Part shown: one piece after another, positions 35,609 through 45,206 of the stretch
Numbering within the stretch: the stretch's first letter is position 1
Layout of the letters: every line of letters begins with the position of its first letter
Virus record (IMG/VR): IMGVR_UViG_3300020057_001228
Coordinates: 64,001 to 128,000 of that record
Reading direction: 5' to 3' (one strand)
From: a virus
DNA length: 64,000 nt
Translations under genes and position numbers: made by a program
Notes under the pieces: model-generated
The model's database searches: none
Told to the model about the DNA's origin: nothing
Seen by the model: the letters and a program-made list of their open reading frames with translations, nothing else

Positions 35609-38600
35609 GTGGCCGAGAGCAACTTATTTGAAGACCAGGGTCAATTACTATCTGGTATGGGTGCCAGACAGCAAGCGACACCTAATTCTTCGCTGTTCGT
35701 AACCTCCTACGAGGGTGAACCTAAATATATTAGTACCTTGAATCTACAAGGTGCTAATATCCTCATGTCTCAACCACAGACAGCGTTTGACTCTGCTCGT
35801 CAGGCGAAGCTGTTTGAGACTCATAAGAACATACATCCGTTTAAACAGGATATTCTGTTCCACGCTAAAGCAGCTGTAAGGACAGTATCTGGTATCCCAC
35901 AAGAAGCAGCGATGCTTACTTCTAACTTGACTCCCTCAGGACATGGTAAGAACACAGACTTCTGGGGTAACCCTTATCACAACCAGCTGAACCTGGGTTA
36001 CAACATTACTGATAAGAAGGTAATGTCCGAGCTGAACAGCAAGCTAGCCGTCTTACGTAGTGGTAACCTACCAGCCGCTCATAAGGGCGATAGTATCTTG
36101 GTAGGTGGGCCTGGTACTACAACGCTAGGTAGTCAGGTAGCAGATCTCATCAAGCAGAGTCGTGGCACTATGACCATGACATCAGCTACGATATCTACGA
36201 ATTCAGAAGCTGTAACTGGTGCTATCCGTGACAAGCTGACCCGTGGCGATACTGTAAACCTGTACGTTGGTGGTGTATCAGAACAGGATCGTAAGTCTGG
36301 CGCAGCTAGCGTTAAGGCTTTAATGCCATTCGCCACAAAGAACAACCTGAAGGTTTTCAACCTACCACCAGGCGCCTCATCCCACGCTAACGTCTATGCG
36401 TTCCAGAATGGTTTGATGCTCATCGGTTCTGCTCGTGACTCCGATCAAGCTATGGGCGGCAACAACGTTGAGATGCTCCTAAAGGTTGTGGACAAGGGAG
36501 CTGGTGTTCAGCTCAAGAAGATCCTAGACCAGCACTTCACTGAGTCTCTAGATCCCTATAAGATGTACCAGGCTAGCGCAAAGCTAAGCACAGATACTGT
36601 CTTTCGTTCTGATGAAATCTGGAAGTCTGTTAGACAGGTAACTGGTCTCTCTGAGCAGCGCTATCGTGTCGATCCGTTTATCCCTACAGATGTACGTAGG
36701 GGACTCAAGAATGAGATCGGAGCTGAGCTAGCTCGTAAGGGTATCACTGACCCCAGTGTGATAGCTGAAGAGTACAGCAAGCGGGTACGTGGGTACTCAC
36801 AGCGTGGTGTCTATAGCTACATGTACTCTAGTGCTTACCAAGAGGTGAATGGTAGGACTGGACGTAACCTAGTACCAATGGGTCCACCAGAGATCCCGTA
36901 CGCTATCCGTATTGCGGATGAGAAGGCTATGGCTCTCACACAGGGAGACAAGTGGGCCTCTCACTGGGCTGTACAGAACTACGCTAAGGTCGCTGGTGAC
37001 CTAGGTGTGGGTATTGACCTATCAGAGTTTGCTCAGCGTGAAGGCCGTGGTATGGCAGCATCGCTGATCTTAAGCCACGTCCACCAGTACGAGAAGAGCT
37101 CCTACCTCAAAGAGGTCGATGAGCGCTCTCATAGTGAGTACAGGCCTAACCTAGCAGGGTTCCAAAAAGGATTCCTTGAGTCTGGCTTAGAGTCAATCTT
37201 CGATGGTACTAACTCGCTAATCATGATGGGTGCTATGTACACCTATGGTATGCGTTGGGTAGCTAGAGACCTGGCTGACATCCAAGGCCAGTTCATGACA
37301 GCGATGGCCCATAAGATCGATGGAGATCTGTATGCTAATAAGCTAAAGGCTAACAACCATGCTGGCCGATGGGCTGTTCGTGGCGCAGCTAAGATGCTAA
37401 ACGTCATGGGTAGTTTTACCCACGGTATGATGGCTGGTCTATCTCTTGGTTCTCTTAACACCTACAACGAGACTATGCGTGCCATCTTCCCTTCAACCGT
37501 AAACCCTATGGAAAAGACTATGCAGTCTGTTGTATCCAAAGGTGGAACTCATGCTGACGTAGTAGCCGCGGTTAACAAGGTCTGGATCGGTGCTGCCAAC
37601 ACTGTAGAGAGGGCTATTGATAAGACTATGCTAGAACACATTGGTAGTGTTCTCCGCAACTTTATCAAGAAGCAGACGCCAGTAGGCCTTCAGAAGGCTA
37701 TGCACAACGCTCTCAGAGGCGCAGGAGCAATGAAGGGCATGGGGGCTGCTCTCCTAATGGCAGCCAAGAGTAACGTAGGGGTTCGTGGGGCTCTGGGAGC
37801 TGCTGCGTTTAGTATCGCTACAGGTATCACAGCATGGAACTCTCTCTATGCTTCTCAGTCTGCAGCTACCCAGTTAACCACAGGGGAACAGATCACAGCG
37901 CAGAAGACCATCGAGACAATCTTTGGTGATCAAATTCGTGTGCCTCTTACCATGTACAGAGCTGGGTATAACCCGACTGCAGTCTCTACATCTGTAGACA
38001 CAATGATCGCAGCCTCTCTAGGAGCTGCTGTCGGCGCAAAGATAGGTGGACCTAGAGGCGCTCTTGCTGGCGGTATTATCGGTGCTGCCGGTGTCCTAGC
38101 TGGCGGCCTTAGTCCTGGCTTTGCATACGAGAACTACATTAGGGTACCACTACTCAATAACTATGAGATGGGTACGTACGACTTCCTAAACCACGGAGCC
38201 TACAGGGCGGGTGGTGCAGTAGCTGGATTCGGGGCAGGTGTAGCCTATGGCACCCTGTACGCACGTAGGTTTAGCACACCTCGCCACATCGTAAGTGGCA
38301 CGGTTGTATCCACTGTAGCTGGTATCATCGGTGGAGTCGTTGGTGCTAACCTGAACCACGTCATTGCTGGTCTAGCCGGCACTCAGTGGAAAGCTCACCA
38401 TATGGAAGGTGCTGAGCACAGCTGGGTAGTCCTTGGTAACAAGTTCAACCAGGCTGCTGGTTACCTTATGGCTGCTAAAGAAGCTAAGGATCGCTACCTG
38501 AAGAAGGGCAATCCTGACGACATGAAGCTATGGTATCAGCTGAACCAGAAGGCCCTTGCCTACAACCACATGCGTGGTGATGGCACAGCCGGTAACATGG

Positions 38601-41600
38601 TTGGTATCGTTAACCAAATCGGTCACCCAATGCTAGGTGTGTTGGCCATGGGTGAGGTCATTAAGACTGACCAGGCTAACCGTGTTAAGACCACATACTT
38701 CGTAGGTATCCAGGGCCCATTCCACGTTCAGATGGGTATTGGTTTGGTTGCCCCTTACCAGAAGGTAGAAACACGTAACGAGCACGGAGCAATACAAACC
38801 CAGTGGGAGTACGCTCCTGATACTGTAGCTGGTGGTTTAATCAGCGCAGCTGCCTTCCCAGTCGTAGGTTTAATATCTGCTGGAGCTATCCTTGGTTCTG
38901 CCTATGGTTGGAAACCAACTGGTAAGCTCGGTCTGGCTGTAGGTGTAGCTAAGTACAACATTGCTGTAAACCCTCTAGGCCTGGCAGCTAAGCTAACCTC
39001 TGGTGCATGGAACATCATCTCCTCTGCTGCTGAAGCTACCCGTAATGCTGGTAAGCCTATGGGCAGAGCAGCTTTACCAAGGTACCGCGTAACACCAGGT
39101 GTCATCGGTTCCATCGGTCTAGCATCTGCCTTCGCTACTGCTATTGGTATGCAGTGGGCAGGAGCCAGGGCTGCTCTTATCGCGCACAGTGGTGACAATA
39201 TCGGTGGGCGTATGCGCGAGATGACCAACGTTAGCCAAGACATAGAAGCTAATGGTGGTAGGAACCTTACCAACCTAGCGTTCGTATCTGGTGCTCTAGT
39301 TGGTGGAGCTTCCGGTTTAGGTGGCTACAGACATGACACCTTAGTCAAACACCCAGGTATGAGTAAGACTCAAATGGCTAGAGGTATGGGTCTAGCTGGT
39401 GCCTACCGTGGCGCCGTCGTAGCCTTTGCTATGGCAGGACTAGCAGAGCTAGCGAGTGCTTACGGTGCTCCTACCTTCATGAACAACATCTGGCTACAGG
39501 TAACAGGGTTCGGTCAGAAGGTTAATAAGGTAGATGGTGGACTTAGCACTAAGATGCGTAGGGCTAACCATACTACGGATGGCTTCCTCGGCAGCTATGA
39601 TGTCATTGCATCACAGATGTCTGCTAACGAGAACGCTCCACCAACTGGTGCAAACTGGTGGGCAATAACGCTTCGTAACATATCTACTCTTCCCAAGGCT
39701 ATTTACCTAGGTATCTCTGCACCGTTTGTAGGAGCTGGTGGTGCAGCAGGTGTCAAGTTTGGTGACCAGACAGGTGACGGTGCGTTATCCTACCCAACGT
39801 CATTCACGCAGGCGCAGTACCCAGGTCAGGACTTCACGATGTCTACCACCACATGGGGTAGCAAGACGATCAAGCCTGACGACATAGCTATGTACATGGA
39901 TGTCTTAAGTAAGTCCCCTGAGTGGCTACGTACGCATAGGCATACCCGTAACCCTCGTGTATCTGGGACCATGTTCTACCAGAGTGGTGCTCTACAGGAT
40001 GCATCTCCATCTGTACGTATGGCTGTTACCCAAAGGCTCAACATCCACAAGTGGGCACTAGGCGCATGGGGTGACGAAGTAGCTAACTACATGGGTATCG
40101 ACCCTGTAACTACTAAAGGCCAGATGTCTTACCTCACTTCCAAGGGTAGTGGGTTCCAGATGAAGCGCTTCGAAGTAAAGCTAGGCTCGCTGAGCAACGT
40201 CATCAAAGACCAATTCAGGAACATTGAGAAGTACATTACGACCAAAGGAGAGTACGTAGAAGTAGACGGTGTAAACCAAGCCGAGTTCCAGGCTCGTAGT
40301 GAAGAGCTATGGACTAAGCTACAACGCTATAGAAGCAAACTAGGTTCGCCTGGTGCTGCTACCTTTAACGCGTTTGCTAAGAGTGATAGCGATGACATGG
40401 TTAACATGCTCGTTGTTACAGCCGGTGCCGCATCTCTTGGTATGTACGCTGTACGACAGCTGTTCATCAATGGTAGTACTGACAAGAGTGGCCTGCTGCA
40501 GAGGATCACACGCTCTTGGCAAGGTGCTATGACTAACTTGGCTACTGCTCTTGGTGGTAGTGAAGCTCTACAGAACCAGAAACTAGGTACCCATATTCAG
40601 ATGGTCAGGCCTCTAGGTCAACCTATGCGTTGGGACCCAGTAGCAGAAGCTATGAAGGTAACTCAGCAGAGTCTTGTGGACACACTTAAGGTAAGTGCTG
40701 AGCCATACTACCTAGACTCCAGGGTAAAGCTGCATTATGTAGTCACCGGCCACCACTACTTTGCACCTGGTGGTGTATCGATGGTAGATGAGATGACTAG
40801 ACGTCTAGTTAACAACCAGGTTGGTAGGTTCGAGGTAGCGTTCCTACAGGGTAAGATAGCCGCTGGGTTCACCAATGCGTTCGACACACCTCTAACCTAC
40901 AATATGATTGAGCATGGTCTTGTACAAAACATCCAGCTCATGTCCCAACACATCACTGACTCGCGTACAGCTCTTATCAACTTGCTAAACCACGCAGGTG
41001 GGAGCGAGGCTGGTATCATGCCTCAGTTCCAGAACTACGTAGACAGAAGTGACGCTTTGCTCGCTAGGGCTAATAACCTATTGGCTATTCATGTACCAGG
41101 ACATGTTGAGGTAACTGATAAGGAGCTTCTAGCTCTTACCAGGGGTATCGCTGAAGATGTTGAAAAGCTAATGGTAGAGGCCCAGGACCAGCACGGATTC
41201 GTCCGGTTTGGTCTAGGTGCTGAAGCTAGTGACGTTACCTTTAAACAGGTGCACATCGACGCAAAGACCATGTCCAAGTCAGCTACAGCTTGGCAGTGGA
41301 CCAGGAAGATACTTAGCGGTGCCTTTGGTGCTGATCACCACAAGAGAGTAGCAGTACAGTTAGAGGCTGAAAGAGTAAGGGCAGCTAGCGTACAGTCATC
41401 CAGAGGAACATCCCAGACCTTTGAAGGAGCTCGCTACAAGAGGACCACTGGCCCACAGGCTAGATCTGTAGCAATGTGGACTCGTAGTCTGCTTGGTGGC
41501 AGCATGGGTGATGAACTCCATGAGATGACCACTGGTGAGCTAGCAGCGAAGAACGTTGGTTTAGCAGCCGCTAAGGGTGGTAGTAGTATTCTAGCCATAC

Positions 41601-44485
41601 TTAAGTTTGGTGGTTCATCTCTGATGATCATCAATAACCTTGGCTATATGGCATCGTTCCCCATCATGACTATGGCTGCTACAAGCAAGTACAGTACCAA
41701 GGAAGTAAGAGAAGCTGCTGCTGTTGGTATGCTATCTATGCCTGGTGTTATCGCTGTAGACGTCCTGATTGGTAGACAGATCAACGCCCATGCTATAGCC
41801 GCTGGTGGCTCGTCTCCACTCTTCGCTAGCTTCATTGGTAAGCAGTTCGATAGGCTTGGTGGCGCAGCTACCATGAAGAAGCTGTTCCCATGGGCAGGAT
41901 CAGTTGCAGGGTTTGCTGAGTCTAGTAAGATAGCCCAAGCTGTTGGTTGGCTTAAGGTAGGTGCTACTGATGGCTTCGTAAAGACCGAAGGCAAGCACGC
42001 TGTTGCTAATATCATCAGAGCTACAGTAGGTGCTGCTGCTGGGTACGCAATAGGTGGTAGTACGACCGGAGCTGTAATTGGTGGTGCCGTTGGTACAGCA
42101 GCTCTACGAGGAGCTGTTCTACAGTCTCTACGTGGTGGTATACAACTAGGAGCTTTCGTTGTAGTAGGTGGTGCTGCTGATCACTTCTTCACAGGCGGTG
42201 CGCTTGTTAAGGGCATGGGTGAAACCATGGAGAAGCAACGTAAGTTCCAGCGCAGCGAAGACACATGGGCCCGTATAACCTCTGGTGCATCTAGCATGGC
42301 TGCTGAGTGGATGCAGTGGGGTACTCTCATTGGTTCTGCTATTGAACCTGGTGGAGGTACTGTAGTAGGTGCTGTCGCTGGTGCTGGACTTGGTCTACTT
42401 GCTGGTGGCTTCATGGGTCTATTCGATGGCTTCCGTGGCCTAGATGACATCGGTTCTAAGATAGCTCACTCTATTGCTTTGGGAACTCAAGAGTACAACG
42501 TTAAGTGGAGAGTAGCTCTCGATAGGCGTGGAGCTAGACCGGCTACCGGTGTCTGGGATTGGATGGGTCGTGGTATCTCACGGGGTAGCCTGGGTATGTC
42601 TGACATTGTCTGGCAGACTATCTTTGGTAGGAGCTACGGAACGATCATAGCCAAGGAGATGAACAAGAATGGTGTAGAAGGTACAAGTCTATCTCTATAC
42701 AACCAGGTCCTCAAATCCTTCTCTCCAATCTGGCATGGTAATGCCAACGACTACATCAAGAATGTAGCTATCCCTGAGCAGGAGGCTATGAGGCTAGGTG
42801 TAGCTGGTAACTCCATGTACAAGCTATTCGCTGGTGCTACGTTCAACGAGTTCAAGAATGGCATTGGCTACGATATGGTTCAGGGTGCAGACCTACCAGG
42901 TAGGTACTACGCTAACCCTAATGGTATTGGGCTTGCTTCTGTTACCGAGCGTAGGATTGGTGCTGACTTCATGCCTAGTCAGACATTCGGTGACCCTGTA
43001 GCTTCCGCTATGAAGACTCGTGCCATGATCACTGACACATGGGCACTAGGTCAGGTACTCAATCGTGAGAACACAAACGTCGATAAGCTGCTCCGTCCCG
43101 ATAAGGTCAAGGGTGGCTACCTAGACTCAATAGCTAGCGGTATAGGTTCAGCATGGGGCTGGTCCAAATCTACTGTCGGTGGTGGGCTTAGTGGTGTTGG
43201 TTCAGCGTTAGGTTACGTGGCTAATGCCTGGAAAAGCGCTGTAGGTTACTGGAGTAACGGTGCTGGTCCTGGTAATGGCGTAGGCGGTGTAAGTGACGGT
43301 GTAGCAATGGCTCATCGTATTATCACAAGTGACTTCAAAGGACTACACTTCAGTGGTGGTGGTAGAAGTGCTGCTCGTAACGCTGCAGTTGGTGGTGTGG
43401 TAGGAAGTAGACACATCGAGAACGCTGCTGGTATCAGAGACGCTAACGACTACGTGGGTTCTATAACCGATATGAACAAGGCTGCGGCCCGTATCAACGG
43501 TATCAGAGGTATGTCCGCCATAGTCCACAATGCTGGATCAGGACTCCATCTACACGTACAAACCGCTGCAGGTACACAGAGAGGCGTTGTTACTCATGAG
43601 TCCCACGAGCACCCTCATGAACATGAAGGCGAACACAAGGAAGTAAAGACACCTGTTGGTAGTATTAGTTCCAGTCCTATGGGTGGTTGGAACACCACTG
43701 TACTCAAGAGCATGACTTCACTAGCCAAAGGTAATACTCAACGGTTTGCTGGGTATATAGAAAGAGCTGCTGCTAAATACGGAGTAGATAAGAACCTGAT
43801 CGCGTTGATCGCATCGCAGGAGTCTAACTTCAACGTACAGTCTACATCTCACTCCGGTGCTATTGGTCTAATGCAGACTATGCCATTCCACTGGACTAAG
43901 TCACAGGTAGCTTCTGGTATAGCTAGAGATCCTCTGAACAACATCATGAAGGGTACCAGTATCTTCTCTGGTTACTACAACAGGCTGTCAGGTATCAAAG
44001 ATAAGGTCGAACGTGTGAAGTTCGCTCTAGCTTCTTACAACGCTGGTCCTGGCCATGTAGACAACGCAATGGCAGAAGCACGTAGGCGTGGACTCAACCC
44101 ACATAAGTACGAGAACGTTGTTGGACTGCTACCTGCTCAAGAGAACAGGGAGTACGCTGCCAGAGTTCTCGCATGGGGAGGTGGTAAAGCACCTACAGGT
44201 ACCACTGGTAAAGCACCTACAGGTACCACTGGTAAGAACACAGGTGGTTCTGTACAGATTGATATCCCATCAAAGACTATGATGGCAGCAATCGATACAA
44301 CACGCCAGAATGCCTCTGAAAGAGTACCGGGCATACGTTACGCAGTAATGCAGGGTAACGTGGCTTACACGGCACGTGGTGAGGTTGTAGATAGAACAGA
44401 AGCTATGAGTGCAGATGCCTCAGACAATACTCAGTACGTATCGATGGCTAAGTACATGCAGGACACTACATTCAGGATGGGATAA
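35609..44485 (+). CDS. Giant multidomain virion protein (tape-measure or DNA-ejection candidate) with lytic transglycosylase
   Basis: This 2958-aa protein starts at GTG after AGGAG and 9 bases. N-terminal residues about 160-310 resemble a phospholipase D fold (HANVYAFQNGLMLIGSARDS) with H259 and G273-S274, but Lys, Asp and Asn of HxKx4Dx6GSxN are replaced, so it is probably inactive. Long Gly/Ala-rich segments (for example AASLGAAVGAKIGGPRGALA, about residues 800-835, and several later) look membrane-active. Residues about 2600-2650 resemble an M15-type peptidase (SRH2602, H2647-L-H2649). A His-rich stretch (2663-2676) follows. A C-terminal SLT lytic transglycosylase has E2738 in ASQESNFN, GLMQTMP and ALASYNAGPG. 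As a tape measure at ~1.5 angstrom per residue it would imply a tail of about 440 nm. Confidence 0.8.
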   Translation: MAESNLFEDQGQLLSGMGARQQATPNSSLFVTSYEGEPKYISTLNLQGANILMSQPQTAFDSARQAKLFETHKNIHPFKQDILFHAKAAVRTVSGIPQEAAMLTSNLTPSGHGKNTDFWGNPYHNQLNLGYNITDKKVMSELNSKLAVLRSGNLPAAHKGDSILVGGPGTTTLGSQVADLIKQSRGTMTMTSATISTNSEAVTGAIRDKLTRGDTVNLYVGGVSEQDRKSGAASVKALMPFATKNNLKVFNLPPGASSHANVYAFQNGLMLIGSARDSDQAMGGNNVEMLLKVVDKGAGVQLKKILDQHFTESLDPYKMYQASAKLSTDTVFRSDEIWKSVRQVTGLSEQRYRVDPFIPTDVRRGLKNEIGAELARKGITDPSVIAEEYSKRVRGYSQRGVYSYMYSSAYQEVNGRTGRNLVPMGPPEIPYAIRIADEKAMALTQGDKWASHWAVQNYAKVAGDLGVGIDLSEFAQREGRGMAASLILSHVHQYEKSSYLKEVDERSHSEYRPNLAGFQKGFLESGLESIFDGTNSLIMMGAMYTYGMRWVARDLADIQGQFMTAMAHKIDGDLYANKLKANNHAGRWAVRGAAKMLNVMGSFTHGMMAGLSLGSLNTYNETMRAIFPSTVNPMEKTMQSVVSKGGTHADVVAAVNKVWIGAANTVERAIDKTMLEHIGSVLRNFIKKQTPVGLQKAMHNALRGAGAMKGMGAALLMAAKSNVGVRGALGAAAFSIATGITAWNSLYASQSAATQLTTGEQITAQKTIETIFGDQIRVPLTMYRAGYNPTAVSTSVDTMIAASLGAAVGAKIGGPRGALAGGIIGAAGVLAGGLSPGFAYENYIRVPLLNNYEMGTYDFLNHGAYRAGGAVAGFGAGVAYGTLYARRFSTPRHIVSGTVVSTVAGIIGGVVGANLNHVIAGLAGTQWKAHHMEGAEHSWVVLGNKFNQAAGYLMAAKEAKDRYLKKGNPDDMKLWYQLNQKALAYNHMRGDGTAGNMVGIVNQIGHPMLGVLAMGEVIKTDQANRVKTTYFVGIQGPFHVQMGIGLVAPYQKVETRNEHGAIQTQWEYAPDTVAGGLISAAAFPVVGLISAGAILGSAYGWKPTGKLGLAVGVAKYNIAVNPLGLAAKLTSGAWNIISSAAEATRNAGKPMGRAALPRYRVTPGVIGSIGLASAFATAIGMQWAGARAALIAHSGDNIGGRMREMTNVSQDIEANGGRNLTNLAFVSGALVGGASGLGGYRHDTLVKHPGMSKTQMARGMGLAGAYRGAVVAFAMAGLAELASAYGAPTFMNNIWLQVTGFGQKVNKVDGGLSTKMRRANHTTDGFLGSYDVIASQMSANENAPPTGANWWAITLRNISTLPKAIYLGISAPFVGAGGAAGVKFGDQTGDGALSYPTSFTQAQYPGQDFTMSTTTWGSKTIKPDDIAMYMDVLSKSPEWLRTHRHTRNPRVSGTMFYQSGALQDASPSVRMAVTQRLNIHKWALGAWGDEVANYMGIDPVTTKGQMSYLTSKGSGFQMKRFEVKLGSLSNVIKDQFRNIEKYITTKGEYVEVDGVNQAEFQARSEELWTKLQRYRSKLGSPGAATFNAFAKSDSDDMVNMLVVTAGAASLGMYAVRQLFINGSTDKSGLLQRITRSWQGAMTNLATALGGSEALQNQKLGTHIQMVRPLGQPMRWDPVAEAMKVTQQSLVDTLKVSAEPYYLDSRVKLHYVVTGHHYFAPGGVSMVDEMTRRLVNNQVGRFEVAFLQGKIAAGFTNAFDTPLTYNMIEHGLVQNIQLMSQHITDSRTALINLLNHAGGSEAGIMPQFQNYVDRSDALLARANNLLAIHVPGHVEVTDKELLALTRGIAEDVEKLMVEAQDQHGFVRFGLGAEASDVTFKQVHIDAKTMSKSATAWQWTRKILSGAFGADHHKRVAVQLEAERVRAASVQSSRGTSQTFEGARYKRTTGPQARSVAMWTRSLLGGSMGDELHEMTTGELAAKNVGLAAAKGGSSILAILKFGGSSLMIINNLGYMASFPIMTMAATSKYSTKEVREAAAVGMLSMPGVIAVDVLIGRQINAHAIAAGGSSPLFASFIGKQFDRLGGAATMKKLFPWAGSVAGFAESSKIAQAVGWLKVGATDGFVKTEGKHAVANIIRATVGAAAGYAIGGSTTGAVIGGAVGTAALRGAVLQSLRGGIQLGAFVVVGGAADHFFTGGALVKGMGETMEKQRKFQRSEDTWARITSGASSMAAEWMQWGTLIGSAIEPGGGTVVGAVAGAGLGLLAGGFMGLFDGFRGLDDIGSKIAHSIALGTQEYNVKWRVALDRRGARPATGVWDWMGRGISRGSLGMSDIVWQTIFGRSYGTIIAKEMNKNGVEGTSLSLYNQVLKSFSPIWHGNANDYIKNVAIPEQEAMRLGVAGNSMYKLFAGATFNEFKNGIGYDMVQGADLPGRYYANPNGIGLASVTERRIGADFMPSQTFGDPVASAMKTRAMITDTWALGQVLNRENTNVDKLLRPDKVKGGYLDSIASGIGSAWGWSKSTVGGGLSGVGSALGYVANAWKSAVGYWSNGAGPGNGVGGVSDGVAMAHRIITSDFKGLHFSGGGRSAARNAAVGGVVGSRHIENAAGIRDANDYVGSITDMNKAAARINGIRGMSAIVHNAGSGLHLHVQTAAGTQRGVVTHESHEHPHEHEGEHKEVKTPVGSISSSPMGGWNTTVLKSMTSLAKGNTQRFAGYIERAAAKYGVDKNLIALIASQESNFNVQSTSHSGAIGLMQTMPFHWTKSQVASGIARDPLNNIMKGTSIFSGYYNRLSGIKDKVERVKFALASYNAGPGHVDNAMAEARRRGLNPHKYENVVGLLPAQENREYAARVLAWGGGKAPTGTTGKAPTGTTGKNTGGSVQIDIPSKTMMAAIDTTRQNASERVPGIRYAVMQGNVAYTARGEVVDRTEAMSADASDNTQYVSMAKYMQDTTFRMG
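44183..44230 (+). repeat. Two tandem 24-bp repeats within the giant gene
   Basis: GGTAAAGCACCTACAGGTAC-CACT occurs twice in direct succession (44183-44206 and 44207-44230), encoding two identical GKAPTGTT units after the transglycosylase domain. They form a flexible linker to the last ~90 residues. Identical copies indicate recent duplication. Confidence 0.9.
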
Positions 44486-44654
44486 TAGAGTCTATAGCAT
44501 CCAGAATAACTTGTGGATCTGCAGAGCTCTTAACCAATTCACGTACGTACTCTAGACACGCCTTATAGCGGTGTGCTTCCGTCTGAGCACCATAGGCTTC
44601 TGCTAGAGCTTTACCTAGTGGACTGTTGATAGGTACGTTTGGGCTTAACTGCAT
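44472..44654 (-). CDS. Small protein of unknown function, last gene of the - strand block
   Basis: This 60-aa protein has its ATG overlapping the previous stop (TAATG), indicating translational coupling. It is amphipathic (GKALAEAYGAQTEAHRYKAC, LEYVRELVKSSADPQVILDA, IDSIIPS) and probably a short helical bundle. Its stop lies 14 bases inside the end of the giant + strand gene, so the two transcription units collide here. No family recognised. Confidence 0.6.
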   Translation of the reverse strand: MQLSPNVPINSPLGKALAEAYGAQTEAHRYKACLEYVRELVKSSADPQVILDAIDSIIPS

Positions 44655-45043
44655 TAGATGTTAATCGAGGGGCCGGACTCATTCAGTCTGGTTCCACGCC
44701 ACTTACCAATACAGGTAAAGAAGATCTCCATCTCGCCACCTGGAGTGTCGTTGACTCTCGACGGGTGGTCTGGATTCCAATCTTCCATAATCATTACTCT
44801 ATCTCCAGGCATGTATAGAGCAGCTGGGTCTAGATCGTTGTAAGCTAGAGTGTTTGGTTTGATGAAGTCACGGCTGATCTTCACCAGCTTCTTGTAGTTC
44901 CGCTGATCGATGAAGAAGGGCTTATCGAATGGACCTTTGATATCGCTCTTCTCAAACTCAACGAAGATGCTATCCGTACCAAGGGTATAGAGGACACGGG
45001 CAATATAGTAGTGACCTCTACCGTACATACTCGTGTTATACAT
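44654..45043 (-). CDS. Protein of unknown function
   Basis: The start is taken as the ATG at 45043 (GGAGAG upstream); a GTG one codon earlier is also possible. It gives 129 aa. The sequence is beta-rich (GHYYIARVLYTLGTDSIFVE, ALYMPGDRVMIMEDWNPDHP, MEIFFTCIGKWRGTR), which could be an OB- or SH3-like barrel. No catalytic signature. It is coupled to the following 60-aa gene by TAATG and overlaps the 3' end of the 56-aa gene. Confidence 0.6.
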   Translation of the reverse strand: MYNTSMYGRGHYYIARVLYTLGTDSIFVEFEKSDIKGPFDKPFFIDQRNYKKLVKISRDFIKPNTLAYNDLDPAALYMPGDRVMIMEDWNPDHPSRVNDTPGGEMEIFFTCIGKWRGTRLNESGPSINI

Positions 45044-45206
45044 CACAGCTCTCCAGTGTCTCTAACATAAGCGTAATGAGATCTAGAAGCTGATTCCTTA
45101 TAGACTCAATGATCGCTAACCTAAACGGTCTGTGCCGATGGACAAGATCTAGTTTGGTCAGTAGCCCATCAACTAAGAGTGCATACTCCTCTAGTTTACT
45201 TTCCAT
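45036..45206 (-). CDS. 56-aa helical protein
   Basis: This is an ATG frame of 56 codons. Its start overlaps the end of the HTH-like gene (ATGGAAAGTAA) and its stop overlaps the start of the next gene. It fills what would otherwise be a 150-base gap in a tightly packed operon. The protein (ESKLEEYALLVDGLLTKLDL, LAIIESIRNQLLDLITLMLE) is all-helical with leucine spacing suggesting a helical hairpin or dimer. AGGTG lies directly ahead of the ATG. It is unrecognised, but position and composition favour a real gene. Confidence 0.55.
   Translation of the reverse strand: MESKLEEYALLVDGLLTKLDLVHRHRPFRLAIIESIRNQLLDLITLMLETLESCDV

Noticed and set aside
38902-39273. 123-codon - strand frame inside the giant gene
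   Set aside because: Shadow frame. The + strand frame continues unbroken for 2958 codons.
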